Shown: positions 1 through 12,600 of the stretch, piece by piece
Position numbering within the stretch: position 1 is the first letter of the stretch
Layout of the letters: each line of letters starts with the position of its first letter
Origin: Aphis gossypii
Taxonomy: Eukaryota > Arthropoda > Insecta > Hemiptera > Aphididae
DNA: 64,000 bases
Direction of reading: 5' to 3'
NCBI RefSeq assembly: GCF_020184175.1
Contig: NC_065533.1
Location: 4,548,695 to 4,612,694, forward strand
The notes under the pieces: generated by a model
The model's input: the letters and a program-made list of their open reading frames with translations, nothing else
The model's database searches: none
What the model was told of the DNA's origin: nothing
Made by a program: the position numbers and the translations under genes

Positions 1-1548
1 GAAAAAATATTAAATATTTTGAAGTTTAAATATAACTAATAATTAGCTTATTTGAGTAATATACTATTCCGGTATTTAAGTAATTTGTTAAAAATAAGTA
101 AATTTATGTTTTTTTTTATTTAAGGGTCTACGTTTTACTATTTATTAAATTTATTATTTTATTTATTTACTCATAACTCATACAAACGTTTTTGCCATAA
201 TTAAAACTAATATATTTTTTTAAGATTTTTAATAAGTAATTTTTCATAAATAGATTTTCAATGAATTTCACTTAAGGGAACATCGTACCCACATGTTGTC
301 TGTCTTACATACATATGACATGGCAAATTTTCTTTAATTAGTAATTTTCTTTACTGTTTGTCTAGAAATAACTTAAATTTAAAATTAATTTTTAATCCTC
401 TAAATCACAGATAATAGTTTCTTGTTACCTGTTACTAATTGAAATTGATTTCAGTATTTTATATTTATATTTTAGAAAAATTAGTATATTGATAATTGTA
501 CATTGTGTACTCATTAAAATTTCATTGACTGATGAAATTATAAATAGTGAGTGCATTTGAACATTGTGTACTCATATGATTTGATTTTTATATTATCTTA
601 AAATGATCTACCTATATTAGGTTATGATTATGTCTATTGAAAGTCATAAAACTATTTAAATGATTTAATTATCTTCAGTATAATTTTTCTAATATAATTT
701 TAATTTAATATAACAATTATATGATTTGATTGAAGTTTTTTTATTTGATTTCAATAAAATATGAATAATTCTAAAGCCACTATTCACATTATATTGAACA
801 ATATCAATAAAAAAATATTATATTATCTATTTTAAATTTTTTTATATTTTATTACATACACAATTTTTTTTATAAATATCAAAAATGTATTAGGTAGGTA
901 CATTATTAAATTGTTTGTTGATGAAGCAGATATATTTTTTATTATAAGTAGTTGGTTCTTTTAAATTAGTAAATTTAATATTACAGCATAACATTACATA
1001 TGTAACAACCTTGAAAAAAAGTATAGATCCAATTTAAAAATATGTATTTTAATTCTTATTATTTTGTTAACCCTAAACCTTAAGCTATAGTGTTTAACTA
1101 TAGCGTTTTATTATTTTTATTAGTATTCATAAATAATTAATTAATAAAATATAGATACTCTAAACATATTTTATTATTTTCAGTGTAAAAATCTAGCGCA
1201 TTTTTATTATGTTGCATATATTATAAAATGTTTGTACACAATTTTTTATTTTTAAACTGTTTTAGCATTAAGTTTAAAATAAATTAGTTCTTCATAACTC
1301 GGGTGTGCTGAAAGAGGAAAAGTTATAACGGTTATGTTCATAATAACAGTCGTAAGCGTATAGCTTTTCCCCTTTTAGTGTATCCATATCAACAATCAAC
1401 ATTCAACATTTTTTATAATAAGAAATGTGTAATTTGTGTATATTAACTGTAACTTTAAAATTTGTTGAAATTAGTATTTATAAAATATCTATTTTTATAA
1501 TATCCTTTTTTTTTTTTGTAAAATTAATGTTTATTTATTCTGTTCTAG
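1..1548. other. Non-coding flank, probably 5' UTR intron of kismet
   Basis: No open frame or known element is recognisable. The stretch is AT-rich and ends in a T-rich tract followed by TTCTAG, a good splice acceptor placed directly before the first coding exon, so the right part is probably an intron that splits the 5' UTR. An imperfect inverted repeat of about 24 nt (around 1310-1330 and 1360-1380, both holding a GGAAAAG-type core) is the only structure noticed. The promoter and first untranslated exon are not identified and may lie outside the window. Confidence 0.55.
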
Positions 1549-1587
1549 GAAATAACCAAAATTGATAAATTACGATTTCATCAAACA

Positions 1588-1635
1588 ATGTCAGACGGCG
1601 ACACCAATGAAGATCTGCTAAATAGCAGTATTTAG
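1588..1635 (+). promoter_or_regulatory. Upstream mini-ORF in kismet 5' leader, in frame with main start
   Basis: An ATG at 1588 opens a 15-codon frame (MSDGDTNEDLLNSSI) closed by TAG at 1633-1635. It is in the same frame as the main ATG at 1651, and only five sense codons separate the stop from that ATG. The leader exon seems to begin at 1549 after an AG acceptor. A uORF this close to the start usually lowers initiation at the main ATG or forces reinitiation. Stop readthrough would give an extended N-terminus, and a downstream acceptor (several AGs lie between 1620 and 1650) would remove the uORF. The mini-ORF is seen directly; any regulation is inference. Confidence 0.5.
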
Positions 1636-1650
1636 TTGGTTCAGAAGACT

Positions 1651-3651
1651 ATGGATTCATATGAGTTGTTTGGAGAGGATGTGGGTGGAAACATGTTGGA
1701 AGGTTTATCTGAATTGGGAGGAGATAATTTCACAGATGTGGCAGGTCGTGGAAGTCAACCTCCTGCAAATACAGGTTATGCCCAATCACAACCATATCAG
1801 TTACCTGGAGAAATGCATGGTCACCAAGGGGAATCTCCACTACAAAAACTTGCATCATTTGGACCCCCAGGTGGTGCAGGACCAAATGCACCTGATTACA
1901 ACCCTGGTAATCACATGGATCACTTTCATTCTAATCATTCTGGATCAGCTTACGGATCAAGTAGGGTTTCTTCAGGCCTAAGACCTAATTTAGGACAATC
2001 TGGACCGCCACAGTATTCACCTTATTCAGATGCTGCAGCAGGCATGTATGGTGCCACTGATCAAGCTGCTTTACAAGCTTGGTCTAATTATCCTGCTCCA
2101 GGTATTAGTAGGCATTATCCACATATAGCTCAACCATCTTACAGACAACACATGAGTTATCAACAACAACCCAGTCAAGAAAATCAACAGAAACCTGGCC
2201 AGTATGTATCTATGATGACTTCACATCAAGCTCCATCTAGTGTTTATTCACGAAGTCAACAACAATCCATGGCACCTTATCAAAATATGATGTATTCTAA
2301 CACTTCACCTGGGTATTCTGCTTATGGTCATCAACAGAATACTACTACTGTTTCTTCAAGAATACCACCGCATCACATGCAACAATATCCACAACAACAA
2401 ATGCAAATGCCTGAAATTCCTAATCCTCAAGCTCCATCAAACTATAACCATTTACAAACGCAAATGACTTCTCATCCTGCATTTTCACAGCAACCTCAAC
2501 CACCTCAACAACAGCAATCTCAACCACAACAACCACAACAACAAATGCCACAAAGATCATTAGGAATTGATGTACCTAGTAATCCTTCCTATGGGCCACC
2601 TAGTGGAAGTAATCAAAGTAAACCTCATACTTCTCAAGGAGGAAGCCCTCAACCACAATATCGTGCACAGTTTCCTCAACTGTCGCCCCAGATGTCTCCT
2701 CGGCCTCAAATGTCACCTAGACCACAAATGTCTCCAAGGCCTGTAATGTCACCAGCAAAACCCACTACACATTCACCGCATCCTCATTCCGCTCAATCTA
2801 ACATGTCTCCAAGACCTGCTACAGCTTTAACTCCAAAAGCAGTGGCTACTTCAAGCCCATCTCCATATGCTCAACAGAGTACTCTTCAACAACTTGAACA
2901 AATGGTGATGCCTACAGTTAATACTAATACAACTACCGATTATCCAGGATATAGAAGTGGTTTACAAGCTAATACTTCTCCACATTGGCAGTCAGCACCA
3001 AGACCTCCTCATAACGGTGGAATGGTTTCTCAAAATATTAACGACCAAGGTTTACCAGTTTATTCAGCCATGCCATCTGAAGACCAAAATCTGGATTCTT
3101 CTAAATCTCAATCAAATTCTAATTCTAGTGGTAATTTGAATATGAATAATATACCTAATATGGGTGAATCAAATTCTATTCCAAGTCAAAATAATCTCGA
3201 TTATCCTCCTAACGCACAAAATAAATATACCATTTTAGAACCGCAACACATTCCTGTTTCACATTCTGCAGAAATGCCTCCAACTTTAGAACCACAAACA
3301 AACATACCGCCAGCGCAACAGCAACAACAATTACAACCAACAAACCAAAACCCAAGTTCTATGGAACATATGGGGTCTAATAGTATGACTTCTACTAGTA
3401 TTGGGTATAATGACTCAATGTCACAATATCAAAATGGTAACAAAATGGAAGAAATGATCGGCAATCAACCACCTGATGCACCTCAACAGATGCAACATTC
3501 CCAAGCTTCTATGTATGATCCTAGAGGTCCTCCACCTCCAGGAATGTATCATTCTTCACCAATTAGTCATCAACAAGAAATGGCAGCATTGCAACAGCAA
3601 CTTCAAGAATTATATTGTATGCCACCTTCTGGCCCTGATCATCAATTAAGG
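1651..3651 (+). CDS. kis: kismet exon 1: disordered Q/P/S-rich N-terminus
   Basis: Residues 1-667 form one 2001-nt exon. The first 25 residues match the conserved CHD7/8 start. The rest is low complexity: poly-Q tracts mixed with P, H, S, N and M, no predicted fold, and a run of near-perfect QMSPRP hexapeptides around 2688-2750 (residues ~347-366) whose SP pairs look like proline-directed kinase sites. The exon ends after an Arg codon at an AGG|GTATGA donor in phase 0. Disordered Q-rich N-termini are normal for insect Kismet and for CHD7, where they are thought to contact transcription factors; the partner here is unknown. Confidence 0.93.
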
Positions 3652-6600
3652 GTATGACATTTATATTATATATTTACTAAATTGAATTTAGGTACTAAAA
3701 AAAGCTGAAAGCAACCCATTATTAAATTATTATTTATAGGTTATTTTGAGATTTAAATAAACATGTATAGTGTAACATAATAGTATGTATAAAAAGAAAA
3801 GGGGTACAGTAAGTTTTTATTAGAATTGTGGTGAGTAGTAGAAGTATTCGGTTGTATAACACTTGTCAGTGGTCTGTTATAGTTGTAAAATATTTGGTAT
3901 AATTTTAAAGTTCAATTCTTAATGGTTTTTAAAAAATATATGTATATTAAAAATAATAGCAAAAAATATTTTTATTTAAACAACTTTATGTGTATGGTTT
4001 TTGGCAGATAAATCATATTCAAGATAGGATATCTATTCTACAACAACATGAAGCAAATGATCAATGCATGGGTGGTGTACACTGTCCAGTTGTTAATCCT
4101 ATGTATCAACCTGCCATCATGGAACCGGCTGTACCAGTAGTATGTTATTTCTTAATGTTTAAAAAATTCTTTTATAAAATAACTCTATAAAAAAAAATGT
4201 ATGTAGGTATCAGGTCGTGGAAGAGGAAGAGGACGAGGAAGGGGTAGAGGTAGTACTTCGGGTGAGGGCCGAGGGACACCTAGACCTAGAAAAAGCAGGA
4301 AAAAAGCTCAAGAGCCTGAGCAAATTCCATTTTCTCCTCCCTTGTTACAACCAGAAATGCCAACACATCCTATGGTTCCACAAGATATGATGCCAATGCA
4401 CATGAACATGAGTCCTGGCATGGCTCAACCTCATCATATGATGGCGCCTGGAATGCCACATATGGGAATGCCACCTAACCCAATGCATCATGAGCATATA
4501 CCACAATCGTCAATGTATAATAATTCTGAACCGGCATACCATCATCATATGCAATCCTTAGGATGTCCACCACAACATGTGCCTCAACAACCTCCACCTC
4601 AACAGTTACAACAGCTGCCGGTGCAGCAACCTATAATACCCTGTACTTCTGAGTCACAAATAGTATCTAATTCTGTTCCTTATTCTGAGTCTATTATGCC
4701 TCCAGTACACTTGGAACAACCTATACAAATGTCTCCTGAACAACAGCAACCACAACAGCAAAATTCACAACCACAACAGCAAAATTCACAACCACAACAA
4801 CCCCAGCAAGAGGAATTACCACAACAACAAATACAACAACCACCAATAATGCCTCAGTCTCCAGTTGAATCAGAATCACTATCTCGTGCTGAATCTCCTT
4901 TAATGGAACAAATAAACCAATCTCCACCACCTGAATCTGAAGTATTGTCACCACAAGTTCCAACAGAAGTTAAAAAAGATTCTGATCCTGATATTCAATC
5001 ACCAATTGGAAGTCCTATAGAAGAAAAATCAGTGGTAGATAATGATAATACTTCAATTGTTTCACATCGGTCTAGATCACTATCACCAGCCGAATTAAAT
5101 GAACCACAATCTCTTGAAAGAGATTGTTGGTCAGGTAGTGAACACGATCCTCCTCCACCAACATTAACTGCAGAAGTTTCACCTACAACTTCTCCAAAAG
5201 CTGAAAATGAAGAAGAAGTAGTTGAATCTAGTATTTTTAATTTCACCGAAGATGAAGAACCTCCTCCACCACTTCATTCATTATCTGATGGATCTCCTAG
5301 AAAATTAAAAGGACTTCCAAAGTATTTAATTTATTTTATAATAATATAGTATTAACTTGATTTATTAATATATTTATGCTAAAAATTTAGAACGAAGAAA
5401 TCACAATCTCCAAAAACAAAAAAGCCTAAAGCAACCAAAGTTCCTAAATCTAAAGCAAAAGACCGTAAGAAAAAAGAAGTTATTCTAGATGCTGAAGCAG
5501 TTGAAACAACTTCTCTTCCTCCACCTTCAAAACCTAAAAGGTAAGTTTTCATGATTGATATTTTGTGAGATTTTATGATTAATAAATAGTAATCATATCT
5601 CATTTTGTAATTTGTTCAATTTCTTTTTTTTTTTTTAAGTTTTTGAGTGCTTATTATAAAATTGGTATTTTGAACAGAATAAAATTAAATTGACTCATTA
5701 AATTTATGTATTATTAAAAAGTAATTTGGTATATATTCTGTTTAGACAATCAAAGAAAAAGAAAAACTCATTACCTGAAAATAAAGTATCTGAAGATGTG
5801 GATCATAGTAAAAATACAGTTGAAGTAAAGCAAGAGGGATCAAATGATGAAAGTACAACTGATAAATTGGAAACAAAGGTTGATGAAGGAGTTGAAAAAG
5901 AGTTGGATGATACTGAACTTGATACAAATCTTGTAAAAAATGATAAAGAAGTTACAGCTGATGAATCATTAGCTGATATAGAATCATTGCCTGAAAGTCA
6001 ACCAGAGCAGACTACAAAATCTTCAAAATCATCTAAACGTAGTACTGATCGAAAATCAAAAAGTCGTAGCAGTCGTGCTTCCAAGTATGTTAAAAATAAA
6101 ATTGTATAGCTTTTACTTCCCATCACAATTTTAAGTGTAATTTATATTTTAATTTATTTTTAAAGACGTAAGAAACCTAAACCACTGGTAACAAATGAAT
6201 CTGAAAATGATGAACCTAATGTTACACCGCCACCATCTCCTGAAGGTGATGATAATGTGAGTATCTGATAATTGTATTTTTAATATAAATTCAATATTGT
6301 ACAATATTTTTAAGCGCTTTTAATAATTCATTGGCGGTTGGTTAGAATGTATGATAAATGCATTATTAGATTTTTAATTTTTTTAATGATTAATAAATAT
6401 TCATACATCTTACAATAAAAATTGATTGTGGAAGTTCAAATATTTAATAAAAAAAATAATCTATAATTTATTTTTACAATAAACAAAAATTATTTTATCT
6501 ATTTATATGCTTAAAATTGGTCTTACAATTATATTATAACCATATTATATAATTAATAGAAACGAAGATCTGGTAGACATACGCAAAGAAAGAAGTATGT

Positions 6601-9600
6601 TGATGACATAATGTTAGCTATGTCTGATGAAGATTCACGAAAATCTTCTTCTCCTCAACGTTCTAAGTCTGCAGTTTCTGGTAATGGGAATGAAAATAAA
6701 CAAACAAATCAAGATAAAAATGCTAATGGAAGTAATTCCATTAAACCTAATATGGTATACATAGTAAGTAACTAAAGTTTGATAACATTTAGGTATATAA
6801 AAAATATGATATTGGTATTTATATAGCATAATGTGCATATCTAATTCATACTGACTGATTTATTTATTTTATTTTTTAAGCAGTTGATTTTAAAAATTAA
6901 TATTTTTCAGAATGTAACTGATGAGGATTCAATGGTTGTTCAACATATACTAGCTGTTCGAAAAGGTACAAGAGAAGCCACTAATTTAAATAAAGACGAT
7001 AAAAGTTCACCTAGTGATAGTGAAAGTGAAATTAAAAAAGAAATTGAAGAAAATCCAAATGAGATAAAACCAGATGAAAAACTTGATGAAAAATCTGAAA
7101 AGATTGTTGAAGACCAACCTGAAGAAATATCTATTGTCAATTCTGATGAAAAATCTGATACTTCTGTAAAAGCTGAAAAAGACGAATCTGAGAAAAATGA
7201 TGAAACTGAAAAAAAATTAGATGAAAATGAAGATAGTTCCAAGAAAACTATTGAAGTAGATGAATATTATGTAAAATATAGAAATTTTTCATACCTTCAT
7301 TGTGAATGGAAAACAGAAGAAGAATTATTGAAAGGCGATAAAAGAATCGCTGCTAAACTTAAGCGATTCAAACAAAAAATGGCGAATAATACTAATATTT
7401 TTGAAAATGTAGGTCACAATTAAAATAATGCATAAAATTATCATTAATAATAATATAATTAATTTTAGCTCGAAGAAGAACCTTTCAACCCAGATTATAT
7501 TGAAGTTGATCGTGTTCTTGATGTATCGGAACAATTAGAAGAACCGAATGCTGAAAAACCAACTAAATACTATTTGGTGAAGTGGCGATCTCTTCAATAT
7601 GAAGACAGTACATGGGAATTAGAACAAGATGTTGATCCAGCAAAAATTGAAGTTTTTGAAAGAATACGACATACACCACCGAAAGATCAATGGAAGGTAA
7701 ATAGAGAAATAGTATAATTATAATATAATTAAATTATTAATTATGATGACCGTAGCCATGCTAATATGAATGTTTATATAACCTTATAAATATTTAACAT
7801 ATTGATAATATATTACGTCTGAATGTTTCTTTGTACAGAACTTAATACAGTTTTTTTTATAAATTACATTTATCTATTTAAATACTTATTGATAATAAAC
7901 ATTTATTCTGTTTTAGCCTAAGAAAAAACCATCTCCTACTGATTGGGTGAAATTAGATAAATCTCCTATTTATAAAAGCAACAATACTCTTAGAGAATAC
8001 CAATTAGAAGGCCTTAATTGGTTACTTTTTTCTTGGTATAATGGGTAAGTTATAAAATTAATTAATTATTTATAATACAGTATCTTAATTATCATTAAAT
8101 AATCATTTTAGGCGCAATTGTATTTTGGCTGACGAAATGGGTCTTGGTAAAACAATACAGTCTTTAACATTTATTCATGCTGTTCATGAATATGGGGTGC
8201 GAGGTCCATTTTTAGTTATAGCACCATTGTCAACCATTCCTAATTGGCAAAGAGAGTTTGAAGCATGGACTGATTTAAATGTTATCGTTTATCATGGATC
8301 GTAAGTATTTTTAAAATTATTTTTTATGCTTGTAAACTTTATAATTTTAATACATTTTTACTAATTTTATTATTAGGTTGAAATTAATAAAATTTAAAGT
8401 ATTCAATTATAAAATAAATTAAACTAAAATATTGTTTATTATTTATTTAACAATTTTATTTGTAGATCTCATAGTAGAAATATGGTACAACAATATGAAA
8501 TGTATTATCGAAATGATAAAGGAGTGATAATTAAAGAAATATCAAAGTTTGATGTTCTTATTACAACTTTTGAGACTATTATATCGGATTGTATGGAACT
8601 TAGAGACATCAGTTGGCGATTATGTGTAATTGATGAAGCGCATCGTCTTAAAAATAGAAACTGTAAATTGTTAGAAGGATTACGTGCATTAAATCTTGTA
8701 AGTTTTGTTTTTGCCAATTATTTATTTTAGGCAAGAAAGCTTTCTAACTACTTGGATATATTTTAATTTTAGGAACACAGGGTTTTGTTATCTGGAACAC
8801 CTCTTCAAAACAATGTTAATGAGCTATTTTCTTTGCTTAATTTCCTTGAACCAACACAGTTTTCAAGTTGTGAAGACTTCTTACAAGAATTTGGTGCTTT
8901 GAAATCTGAAACTGAAGTGCAAAAACTTCAGTTATTGTTAAAGCCTATGATGTTAAGAAGATTAAAAGAAGATGTTGAAAAGTCAATTGCTCCTAAAGAA
9001 GAAACTGTTGTTGAGGTAAGCTTTAAATTTTATTTTAAGCAACTTGATATTAAATAATTTATTTCTAGGTGGAATTGACTAATATTCAGAAAAAGTATTA
9101 TAGAGGAATTTTGGAGAAAAATTTCTCATTTTTATCAAAAGGAACCACTTCTGCTAATGTACCAAACCTTATGAATACAATGATGGAATTAAGGAAATGT
9201 TGTATTCATCCTTATCTGTTGAATGGTATGTTTATTTGTAATGTTATTTATTTTCAATTGTGTTATCTGTTATATATTTTTAAATTTTGAACTTTTATTT
9301 TGTAGGTGCCGAAGATCAAATTCAATATGATTATCGTAATTTAAATGGTGACGATCCTGATGTTTATTATAAAGCTTTAATTCATTCATCTGGTAAAATG
9401 GTATTAATTGATAAATTGTTACCAAAACTTAAAGACAACGGTCATAGAGTTTTGATTTTTAGCCAAATGGTACGGTGCTTAGATATTATTGAAGATTATT
9501 TAGTATACAGAAAGTAAGTTTCTTAGTATTATTTTAAACTGAAATATTTTTAATAATATATTTTATTTTTAGATATCCTTTTGAAAGACTAGATGGTAGG

Positions 9601-12600
9601 ATTCGAGGAAATTTACGTCAAGCTGCTATTGATAGATTCTGCAAACCTGATTCTGATAGATTTGTATTTTTATTGTGTACTAAAGCTGGAGGACTGGGTA
9701 TTAATTTGACTGCTGCTGACACTGTTATTATTTATGATAGTGATTGGAATCCTCAAAATGATCTCCAGGTAAAATATTGTTAAATCTAACTAATAATTCT
9801 ACTACAACTAGGAATATAAATTTTTTTTAACTATAAATATGTTAAACTTTTAGGCTCAAGCACGTTGTCATAGAATTGGTCAACAAAAAATGGTTAAAGT
9901 GTACAGACTCTTATGTCGGAATACTTATGAAAGAGAAATGTTTAATAAAGCATCCTTGAAACTTGGATTGGATAAAGCAATTCTTCAGAGTATGAACACA
10001 GCACAAGGAAAAGATTTAAACAACAAACAACTTACTAAAAAGGAAATTGAAGACTTATTAAAGAAAGGTTTGGAATAATGTTTGTCATTAAATAATTTAT
10101 GTTTTAATCATAAAATATAAATATTTTATAGGGGCATATGGTGCCGTTATGGAGGAAGATAATGCAGGAGATAAATTTTGTGAAGAAGATATAGATCAAA
10201 TTCTTAAACGTAGAACCCAAGTTATTACCTTAGAAAGTGAAAAAGGATCGACTTTTTCAAAAGCAAGTTTTGCGTCTAGCGGTATTCGACAAGATATTGA
10301 TATTGATGATCCTGACTTTTGGAAAAAATGGGCTAGAAAAGCTGACATTGACACATCTGAAGGAGGAGATCAAGTATATTATTATGCTAATATTTTTGAT
10401 TCAAATTTATTTTATAATTAAATTGTTATTGTTTTATTCACAGAATGATTTAGTTATATCAGAGCCACGCCGACGTACACAAATTAAACGTTATGGCCAT
10501 GACGAAGCTGTGATGGACATGTCTGAACTAGAATCATCAGGTTCTGCTGATAGTGATGTGGACAACAGCTTAGGAGTTGGGCGTGGAAGAGGTTAATTTT
10601 TTATTTTTATAAATAATTAATTAATTTTTAAATAATTGAGTAACTTAATTTTTTCATGTTGGGAGGGGGGATCATCATTTCATAACTCCCCTTCATACAT
10701 TAAAACATATTAAAATTGAAATACCCTAAATTTAATGGTATATAGTTAAATTAGATTTATCATAAATTTGGTATACAATTGTTAAGAGAAATTTTTAAAT
10801 TTTAGCCTCTAAACAATTTATTGATTTAAATGCTAAGTATTTTTATATAATCTTAAAAAAAAAAAACAATTTTATGTTTATTGTTTATTATTTGTATATT
10901 AGGACGTCGTACTAGAAAAAGCAAAAAATTACGCACTAAATTTATTCCTGATGACTATGTACCAAAAGATGGAGAAGTTGCCTATGGTTGTTGGACTAGA
11001 AGTGAATGTTTTAAAGTTGAAAGAGGAATTCTGACTTTTGGGTTGGTTTATTTTTTTAATGAATATGTTTCTTTGTTTTATTTTTATTAATTTTTTTTAT
11101 ATGTTATAGTTGGAGTCGTTGGCCAGAAATCATTCAACATAACGACTTTCGTGAAGGATGGAAAGAAAGTGATGTAGAGGATCTTGCTCGGATTGTTGTT
11201 AGTAATTTATGAATTTATAATGTATTATAAGTATATTTTTTTGAAAGAATTTAAAATCATTTGTTTGAAACATGTTCAATATAGACTATTATAAGATTTT
11301 CAAATTTTAGGCGCAGTAGTATTTGTGTAGTAAATTATTGTAAATGTTTACTGAGATGTAGTTTTAGTGAGGACACTTGATCTTGTGTGTACATGCACGT
11401 GTCAGCAATTTGATATTTTGTGCATAAATTAATAATCATCTATTATTTAAGTGCTAAATTGATCAGTTTTCATTCTATGATATTGTTCAATTCAATGATA
11501 TGAATTCAATGATGAAAATGGATTTTTAACTTATTATGTTAATATGATTACTTTGTTTACTCTTAATGTCATTGACTCCTATGACAATTTTTTTTATATT
11601 TTTTAAGTTAAATTTAATAACTTGTATGTCCTAATTATTTGAAAATTGTTAGTAAGATTTAAGAAATGAAACAAAAGATATAAATTTCTTTAAAAATTCA
11701 TATTATTATTAACTATTCACGTAATAAGTTTGATCAGTACGTTGAAATGAAAATAGTCTTTTTAGCATAAAAATCTATTATAAATCCCTTAAACGATTCA
11801 TGATCAAATATATTTAATAATATTGCATTTTTTCTATATAGATTTTGTATTGTTTACGTTTCTATCGAGGAGATGAAAAAATACGTTCCTTTATTTGGGA
11901 TCTCATTACACCTGACAATATTTCAACTGACGATTCTCCTTCTCATGGTGGTAAGCTTTATATCAATATTTAATTTATCTAATTATCTAAATCTTAACAT
12001 AGTGGTTTATGCTTAAATCAACATAGTAACAAATTTCCCACTTCATTTGCTCCAATTATTCTACAACCATGGTTTTTTTAAATTTATTTATTTATACCTA
12101 TAATAGAAGATATTTTAATATAATATATTCACATTCATTATTTCTTTTTTTCTATATGAGTATAGTATTGAACAAAAATTATCCTACTGTAGCTGATAAT
12201 TTCAAAGAACATAATTGTTCAATGAGTAATTATTATGAATTGTTATTAAAAAATGCTGTTAGGAGTCAATTATTTATAGAAACTAATTTACATTAGTATT
12301 ATATTTTTATATTACTGCAACCAATACAATAGTTACATTTTATAGTATTCAGTTAGGTTAGGTTTAAATCTTTTGTATTTATCAACTCTATGAACTGATT
12401 ATTTACTACTAATTAAACATGGTGTTTTTGAAATTATAATAGAATATTACAAAAAAACTTTATTTTTTAAAACCACACTGTTGCAGAATAAATGAAATAT
12501 CTAGAAAAACTGCTTTTTCATAATTAGTAAACAATAGTTGTTATCTTGAACTTTTGAGAAAAGTCACCAAATAATAATGATATTATTTTTATATTAACAC

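Noticed and set aside
1636..1650. Start of kismet at the TTG codon right after the TAG
   Set aside because: A non-ATG start is not needed; the ATG at 1651 begins the part that resembles CHD7.
4721..5246. Two minus-strand open stretches (4721-4963 and 4995-5246)
   Set aside because: They are antisense to kismet exon 3 and arise from its Gln/Pro and Ser/Glu-rich codons; no family resemblance.
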